From positions 52,929,878 to 52,993,877 of the forward strand of contig NC_057926.1 in assembly GCF_018873765.1 (NCBI RefSeq): a DNA stretch of 64,000 nt, read 5' to 3'. Positions 56,494 through 64,000 of the stretch are shown here, piece after piece. Made by a program: the position numbers and the translations under genes. Position 1 is the first letter of the stretch, and the number at the start of each line of letters is the position of its first letter. The DNA is from Telopea speciosissima (Eukaryota; Streptophyta; Magnoliopsida; Proteales; Proteaceae). The notes under the pieces were generated by a model, which was given only the letters and a program-made list of their open reading frames with translations, did no database searches and was not told where the DNA came from.

Positions 56494-59400
56494 TTAGGAA
56501 CCACATCTTCGAGTATACTCCTTTACAAGCTTTGCAAATGACGACGACTTGTTCTCTAGCAAATTGGCTGGGGAATCATATTCTAGTACAAGGCCTGCTT
56601 AAGACAAGAAAACATGTCAATCTGAGTAGGCAAACACTAGAAAAGGATGAGAAGTTGTATCATCGTATTCAACAGAATTTCTTTGATTGTGATGTATTAT
56701 TTACTAGCTACTAACCATTATCGAGAAGCATGACCATATCGATATCAAGAATTGATGTTATCCTATGTGCGATTGTGATGACAGTAGACTCTGAAAAATG
56801 TTGAAGAAGTGTTTGCTGAATTAGATAGTCAGTTGCAGTATCCACTGATGCAGTAGCTTCATCAAGTACAACCACTTTGCTCCTCTTAAGTAATACCCGA
56901 CCTAAACAGACTAGCTGCCTTTGACCCATACTCCAATTCTCTCCATTCTCAGTCACTGTAATAACCACCATGTGAAAATGGGTTAGCTATCCATGATCTT
57001 ATTTTTCATCAACTTTTCTTCCCCTACTTCTTACAAGATAGGGATTGGGAGCTGGGGGGGGGGGGGGGGTTAGGTTGTACACTAAAAGTTAAATATATCG
57101 TACAATGATGTACTAGAGCAAGGATAAATCAATGTTGAGTAACTCTGGTATAGAATAAAAATATGAAAAAAAACCAACCTGCAGAATCAAGCTTCCCTTC
57201 TTTCTTTCTAATTACATCACCAAGTTGGCATCTATCTAAAGCCTAAAACAAAAAAAAATCCATGTCAACTTACCACCTTACTTGATTATTCAAGATTACA
57301 GAAGAGGTCGTTAAAGGTGAGCTAAACAAAAGATGAAATGAATAAGGAAAGGGTGCCAAGTGAAAATGGAAAACAACAAAGTAAAAGTAGTGCACTTCTC
57401 AAATCCCAAAGATGATCCAATGAATCTAATGAAATGACTTCAATATCTTAGTTGAAAGGATTTCAAAAATTGCAAAAAAAACAGGGAGGGGGGGGGGGGG
57501 GAGGGGAACCACAAGAAAGGAGTTTATAGAGATACATCTCCCAACCAATCAATTATGATGTATTTTTTTGTGTGTGTATGTGACTCATTAATAAATTGAA
57601 TATATTTCCATCATATCTTTGTCACTCATTAAATATTATTCATCAGATGAAAAAAAAGATTCCCACCTCCCAGATTTGTTCGTCAGTGTATTCTTTAAGC
57701 GGGTCAAGATTGCTTCTTAAAGTACCCTCAAACATTGTAGGGTCTTGTGGAATGATGCTTAATTTTGACCGCAAATCATGAAGACCAATTTGGGAGATAT
57801 TAATGCCATCTATCCAAATCTGACCAGCTGCAGGTTCTATCATACGAAAGAGAGCATGTATGAGAGTTGATTTACCACTTCCCGTTCTCCCCACAATGCC
57901 AATTTTCATCCCTCCATGGAAAGTGCATGTGAGACCTCGCAAGACAAGAGGAAACTGTGGGGCATATCGAACCTAGATACATATTAAATAGTTGAATCAT
58001 GAAGATTAGAAAATTCCATAAGAGCTAGAAAAATTGTTCAACAACATTAGGCTTTAGAGGACATAATCCATAAAAAAAAAAAAATTAGAAAATAAGAAAG
58101 GATATAAAGACTTAAAGGAATCTGATTTGGCATTACTTGGAGATCAACAATATCAACTTTTCCTTGTGATGGCCATTCATGACCTGGCCTATGTTCTTCT
58201 ACCAACAAAGGGGGTTCACTAGGGATGCATGAATACTGCAGTATTCTCTCAATAGATATGATTTTATTCTCAAGTGTTCTAATATCCCATAAAACCCCAT
58301 ACATACTGAAACCAAGCCCATATGTGACTGCTAAACCCGCAACACCTTCAAGAAAGAAAAGAAAACAAATCAAATTCAAAATTATGCTTTAATATGAGGA
58401 AGTAGTCATTGTTTTCTCTAAAGGATGAATTTATAAAATCTCAAATTTAAAATTTTACCAGGACTGAGTAATCCCTTCGGCATTGAGATCAAGAAAATCA
58501 AAGAGACGGCATATGTGATGGATGCCAACATATCCATACGGAAGCATAACCACTCCATCGCACCTGAGAAATGAAATTTGGGTCGGGAATACCCATCCAC
58601 CAGCTTGAGGTTTGTGTCCATAAACCTCTCTTCTTGATCAAAACACCTAATTGTGGATGAACCTAAACTAGATTCAGCATAGTGTTGTATAATTGGAGCA
58701 TGGCATACTCCGCCCAACCGTGCTAGTTCTCGTGATGCACATATGTAGTATTTCTATAAGATGAGGTTCACAAAAAACGAAATTAGATACAATATAAAAA
58801 AATGTGAAATGAATGTATAGTTAGTGAGAAAATGTTATGGGTTTTTTTTATGAGAAGTTTCATAATGTGAGCTGTGTATATTTAGATGGTTGATAAGTGA
58901 CACCATTGCCATTAATGAAACTTTTGTAAAATATTTCATTCTCCGCTGAATGGTACTATCTATTATTAAATGTTGATAAAATTATATATGTTACTTGTAT
59001 GTTGACTATCTTGAAATTTCTATCCCCAAATTCTTAATAAAAAGTTTACCAAACATGGACGTAATTGTGTGGTATCTATTAATTTTTTTTACTAAAAGTT
59101 AATCATGTTTTATCAACTTTTAAATTCAATTAATAACCACATTTGCCAATCCATATTTTTTTTTCAAATCTAAGTTTTCTTATGATGGGTTTGACAATAT
59201 GATTTTATTTATAATCATCAAAAGCACATGAATATGCAATTTAGCATAAAAAAATGCAGTCTAGAGCAACTTAAGTACCTTTCTTAGCCTAAGTGCAATG
59301 ATTTTGCATGCTTACCATAAATTGTAGCACACACACTTCATTGAAGAAAGAAAGGTGATTGTGAAGAAAAGATGGGAAAAAGAAGGGAAGTTAAAAAGTG

Positions 59401-62400
59401 AGGAAAGAAATATATTTCTTGTATATATTATTTATACATTCAAGAAGAATATTAGGGTTTAAATTACAACTTCCACACCCAAGTATATATACATCCATTA
59501 CTAAATTTTTGTGTAAACAAAGAAAATTTTGAATTCACTGATCAAACAAAGTTAGAACCATGCAACTTTTATTATGGCCAGTTAACCATAAGAAAAATAT
59601 GGTTGAGTGAAATTTCAATCATGAGAATTAAGTAGAAGTGACAATAGAATTACCTGGTACCAGATGCATGTCAGAGTCATTGGAATAAAAACTATTAACA
59701 TTTTCCATGCAACTTGTAACATTACTGCAGCAGTTCCCAGGAATCCTATGCTTGACACAAGAAGTTCTTCCATTTGAAGTGGAATAGAGGTATCAACTAC
59801 ATTTTGATCCATGGAAGCCTATAAACAAAAATAGAGTTTATTTAAAATTTATAATTATATTAAATTTTATGGTGATCAAACAAGATTGTTTGGATCCCCA
59901 AGAGTAAATAAACATATTTACGAACCCGATTTAGAATCCTTCCACTCGGAGTAGAATCAAAAAATGATTGGGGAGCGTGGAAAATGCACAAATGCATTTT
60001 GTTGAAGAACACAGTGGCTGTCTTGTATCCAACAGTTACAATGAGCATGGACCTTATAAGTACACAAAGAGAGCTTCCAGGGGTCAAAGCAACATAAACA
60101 TACATGAGAGTAAATCTCCTAACACGAGGTCCCGTATCCGCTAAAACAGGAGTACCCAACACCATCCAATAGCTACTGACTATTAAGAGAAGTTGAAAAA
60201 GCATTTGTGTCAGTAATATCAATGGCACAAAAGCCCCTTTATGTGTTGTAGTAAGATACTTCCAATAGACTGAAAGGCTAACTCCGCCCTTTTCTCTCTT
60301 TTCTTTCTGGACAAGTTGCCCTTCTGGTTCAACTGGTTTTTCTGTTTTGTAGTTTTTGGGATCCTTTTTTTCATCATCATGAGCATACTCCTCGCTACAT
60401 ATATTACCATCTTTTTCACCATTAGATAAATTATCCAAAGAAGGCCCATGTTCGGTAGAAATTAAGTCTACTAAAGCTTTTTATGTGCACCCACTAACTC
60501 TATAAAGTCAGTTCCTGAATTAAGAATTTCGTCATACTTTCCTGCTTGAGTAATCCTGCCATTTCTCATAACCTGTCAAACAAGAAAAGGTAAATAATCT
60601 CTCAAACCAGGTTGGGGGACTTGAAGTCTAAAAAGAATGATAACACATTCTCACCAGGATAAGATCAGCAGAATGTAAAAACTCTATTTGATGAGTAACA
60701 TAAATTACAGTTTTTGAACTCAAAATTCCCAGCAAACACTCCTGTCACCAAAAAGTTTAGATGTTCACATTTAGACACTCAAGAAAGATTCTTGGTTACT
60801 TAAAAGTACCAAATAGTTATATGTTCTAATATAATTTTTTTTTTCAAATAATGAGTAACATCAAACCATAGTTTTATGCAAAAACTTGTATCACTCAATA
60901 TCATGTTTTTGTATATCTTGTTTGTTTAGACAACTATGGTTTCATTTTCTTAGATTAATTTTTAGATCAAACTCAATTTTTGGTGAACAAAATTATGATG
61001 TAAGTAATGAGATGTATAGCTTCAAAACTAATTTATGACTACCTTAAATAGATGAGTTCCTGTATGAGCATCCACAGCACTAAAGGGATCATCGAACAGA
61101 TAAATATCTGCATCATGGTACAAAGCACGCGCAATCTGGATTCTTTGTTTCTGCCCACCACTTAGGTTGATCCCTCTGTCCCCTATGATAGTTTGGTCTC
61201 CAAATGCACACAATTCTAGGTCCTTCTTCAATGAACATGCTTCAAGGATCATGTCATACTTTTCCTTATTCATACCCTTACCAAACAATATATTGTCTAC
61301 TATCTTACCATTTTGTATCCAAGGTGATTGTGCAACATAAGCCTTCGTCCCATTCAACTTAACGACTCCAGATATCTTCGGAACTTCTCCCAATATGCAT
61401 GAAAGTAGGGTTGACTTGCCTGATCCAACAGAACCACAAACAGCTACTCTCATACCATGACATACTCGAAAATTAAGATTTTTTAAGGTGAGATTAGGCG
61501 AATGAAGGTCCCAAGAGAAATTCCCATTGACAATCTCAACCGCAATCTCAGTACCATCTCTTGGAAGCTTTTGTACTATATTCGGATGAAGATCATCAAG
61601 ACAGAGGAATGAGGCTATCCTGTCAAGGGAAACTTTAGTTTGAACTACCATGGAGATTGTATCTGGGAGAACACAAATGGGCACTTGCAATATCTCAAAC
61701 GTTGCAAGTGCAGATAGAATCTTCCCTGACTCTAGTGGAATTCCTATTAGCATACAAAACCCAAAAGTAGCCATGGATACAAACATGGGACCAGACAAGT
61801 AGACAAAGGAAATCATAGTTGATGAATAAAGTAACTTTTTTAACCATCTTGTTTCAGCATTCCTAAGCTCAATTATTTTATCCAAGAACTTTATCTCCCA
61901 GCCTTGGAGCTTGAGAATCCGCATATTCCTCAGAGCCTCAGATGTCACCTTCATTCGTTGATCCTTTGAATTCATCAATTCTCCCTGATATTTCTCTTGT
62001 AGTTTTCCCAGAGGACCATTTGCTAATGATAAGATCATTATGACAATAAAAGCTCCAAGTGAAGCGAGCCCAAAGCTCTTGTACAAGATCAACAATGCTA
62101 GAACTAACTGAATAGGCACTCTCCATACATTGTGCAAGTACCAACTAAAAACGCTAATCCTCTCAACATCAACACTCATCAAATTAATGTTCTCCCCGCT
62201 AGTGTGACCCTGCTTTGATTGGCTTGAAAGTTTGAGAGCCTTCTTATAGATTATCAAGAACAATGCAGCACGAACCTTAATTGCCATCTTTCGCAATTGA
62301 AAGAACAAATGCCTCTCTGAGAGTCCCCTTATGAGCTTTGAAAGAAAGAAGGTAAACACTAGAGTATAGCCTTTATATTTTAGTTGTTGAGAGCTATTGA

Positions 62401-63418
62401 GATATTTAACAAAAGCATCAATAAGATAAGGTCCAACATACGAAGCCAATGTGCATACAATGGAGAATAGAGTCGTCAATAGAATTTCTTTCCACGTTGA
62501 CAGAATCAGTGCTTTAACCAGCTTGATTGTGCTTACCTGACCACCATTATTATCTGATTCAAGTTTATTTTGGAAGCAAGCAAAGACCACCTTGGCGCTA
62601 TCACAATTGGAAAGTTGAGGAACATCTTCAAGGTCTAGTGCTTTTTTATACCCGAGTGCTAGCAAAGGGCCCATCCAAGAGAAAGTAAAAGTACTAAAAA
62701 GATTGGCATTTGCATAAGGAGTGACACTACTATCTCCACTGACACTTAATCCTTGTTTATCATCATCCTTGCTTCGTGTAGAACTGCTTTTCAAAAGAGG
62801 CTCCAAAAGATGGGGATTTTCATCTTCTCGTTCCATACCATATAACCCAACATAACTACAGAACAAACTAGCAATAGTGGAGATAGCATCGGAGACCCAT
62901 ATCACGAATGGTATGGAAAAATGCTTCGAATACAAACCAAAATGTATCATAAGATAGGTAGAAGACATTAGGCAGTAAAAGACCCACCAAATCCTTAGTA
63001 GAATGGGGAACCTGTGTTCACTTGAATGAGAAAACTGGATGTGCAAGTAAGCAGAGATTACAAACCAAGTGAGAGTTTTGAATGCAAAATCCAATTCGAA
63101 AAAAAACTTTAGATCAGACCAACCATGTCCATGCCCAGAGATGTAGTTTAATACACATAGAAAAAGATTACAGAAAGACAAACCCATACAAGATACAAGG
63201 GCTGACCAATAGTATAGAAAGTATGTATTCTTCAACATTGGTTTTGAATTTTCAAGGGTAGGCATTGTGGGCTTCTTGCAAACCCAGGAAATGAATAACA
63301 CTAATAATAAAATGAGGTGTGAAGAAGCAGAAAACCCATGCAGGAAAATGGTTGTAGAAGATTCCGAAGAAAATATCCACATATTCATACCCTTCTTTGA
63401 TTCTTCAAAAACTTCCAT
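56494..63418 (-). pseudogene. ABCC (MRP-type) transporter gene, copy B, with a 1-base frameshift
   Basis: Ten exons in the same places as copy A: 61043-63418, 60655-60741, 59926-60572, 59654-59818, 58459-58753, 58137-58345, 57667-57972, 57179-57242, 56716-56955, 56494-56594. All borders are GT-AG. NBD1 has an intact LSGGQ signature, and NBD2 has GRTGSGKST and [12 protein letters not shown]. Exon 5 has CGA where copy A has a stop. However, exon 3 is 647 nt against 648 in copy A: around 60480 one base is missing (CTTTTTA for CTTTCTTA on the plus strand). After AHKK the frame reads L and a stop, about residue 855, just past NBD1. The frame resumes downstream (MDNLSNGEKDG...). It is either a very young pseudogene or a sequence error in a T-run. 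Exon 1 is three codons shorter than in copy A, mainly near the NGSGNDT loop. Confidence 0.85.
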
Positions 63419-64000
63419 GTTTGCAATTTTTTTTCCTTCTATTTATAATTTGGTGGTTTAACTTAGATAGATCCAATGCCAATCCTATCAGCTTTACCAC
63501 ATTTTGAATCGACGCAAGCCCATTTGTAAAATGTTGTGGAAACTCTAGCATCTAAATACAAACCATTTTCACCTTAATTGTCCCAGAAAGGCTTAGATCG
63601 ATATTGGAGTCTCAACATCACCCTTAGATATAGTTGAACCTGCTAATGAACCAACAAAAAAAAACTATTGGAAAAAAAATATAAAAAGCTGGAGAGTTGG
63701 AAAATTTTATAGAAATATAAAAAATGGAAGTAGCCATAGATGTATATGATTTAGTCCATTTTCAATTAAGAACATCAATAGAGAGAATAAAAACTAAGTA
63801 ATTTGAGATGAAATAGCCCAACAAATATTTTAGAAATCAACAAATTGGAGCAAAATACAAGGTATAGAATTTTGTATCATAAGAATACCAAGTGATGCAT
63901 TGCATATATTTCTATAGTGAAATAAAAAGAAAATAAAATTGAACTTTCAAAATAACAAATCCATAAATGAAGTTCCAAATAATGTAATCATAGAAACAAC
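63419..64000. other. upstream region of ABCC copy B
   Basis: Matches 35902-36480. TATTTATA on the plus strand (TATAAATA on the gene strand) lies about 25 bp above both ATGs (35924-35931 in copy A), conserved but close for a TATA box. No other gene. Confidence 0.5.

Larger units (their letters stand above)
46773..64000. repeat. segmental duplication, copy B
   Basis: Direct copy of 22375-36480, starting AAAACTGCAGCTGGGCAGTG and still matching at the window end (AGTTCCAAATAATG at 63971 against AGTTCCAAACAATG at 36451). Copy B is longer through insertions at about 48765-49300 (RTE LINE), 50820-52060, 52168-52302, 52431-52783, 52990-53212 and 54798-55189. Confidence 0.93.

Noticed and set aside
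56494-63418. ABCC copy B as the intact working copy of the pair
   Set aside because: At first it seemed whole because exon 5 lacks the stop seen in copy A, but exon 3 is one base short and the frame closes after AHKK.

Overview
This window is plant nuclear DNA, most likely from a woody or early-branching eudicot, though nothing in it fixes the species. The evidence is AT-rich sequence with few, widely spaced genes, spliced genes with GT-AG introns, plant-only families (BURP domain, clade-II ABCC transporter, group D MAP kinase kinase, type-A response regulator), and many plant SINEs, L1/RTE LINE tails, Mutator-type MITEs and a solo LTR. No bacterial, CRISPR or rRNA features are present.

Layout. 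1-12 kb: intergenic, with a nested SINE (679-2055), a possible tiny secreted-peptide gene (about 2581-3283, minus, weak), tandem repeats and a degenerate tRNA-Gly. 12.1-13.1 kb: an intact intronless MAP kinase kinase of the MKK7/MKK9 type (minus), whose first activation-loop phosphosite is Met. 13.2-22.4 kb: repeats only, including hairpin MITEs, SINEs and a solo LTR with a perfect 5-bp target duplication. 22.4-36.5 kb and 46.8-64 kb: two direct copies of one segment, each with a BURP gene and, upstream on the same strand, a ten-exon ABCC transporter gene. The second copy runs off the window. 36.5-46.8 kb: the spacer between the copies, holding two transposon-like elements with long inverted repeats that have picked up host gene pieces. 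One carries a type-A response regulator with introns (39.43-42.0 kb). The other carries an intronless COX6A copy (44.93-46.4 kb).

The duplicated genes have decayed unevenly. BURP copy A (24630-25761) is open and spliceable, while BURP copy B has one in-frame stop. ABCC copy A has one in-frame stop in exon 5 and an altered ABC signature. ABCC copy B has a 1-base deletion in exon 3. On this sequence only one of the four duplicated genes looks intact. Because the copies share an ancestor, insertions present in only one copy can be polarised against the empty site in the other. This exposes a run of very short poly-A-tailed retroinsertions.

The most distinctive observations are the two gene-carrying TIR elements, the Met at MKK residue 211, the repeat-less BURP protein, and a family of short hairpin elements with matching ends, 9-bp target duplications and unrelated stems.
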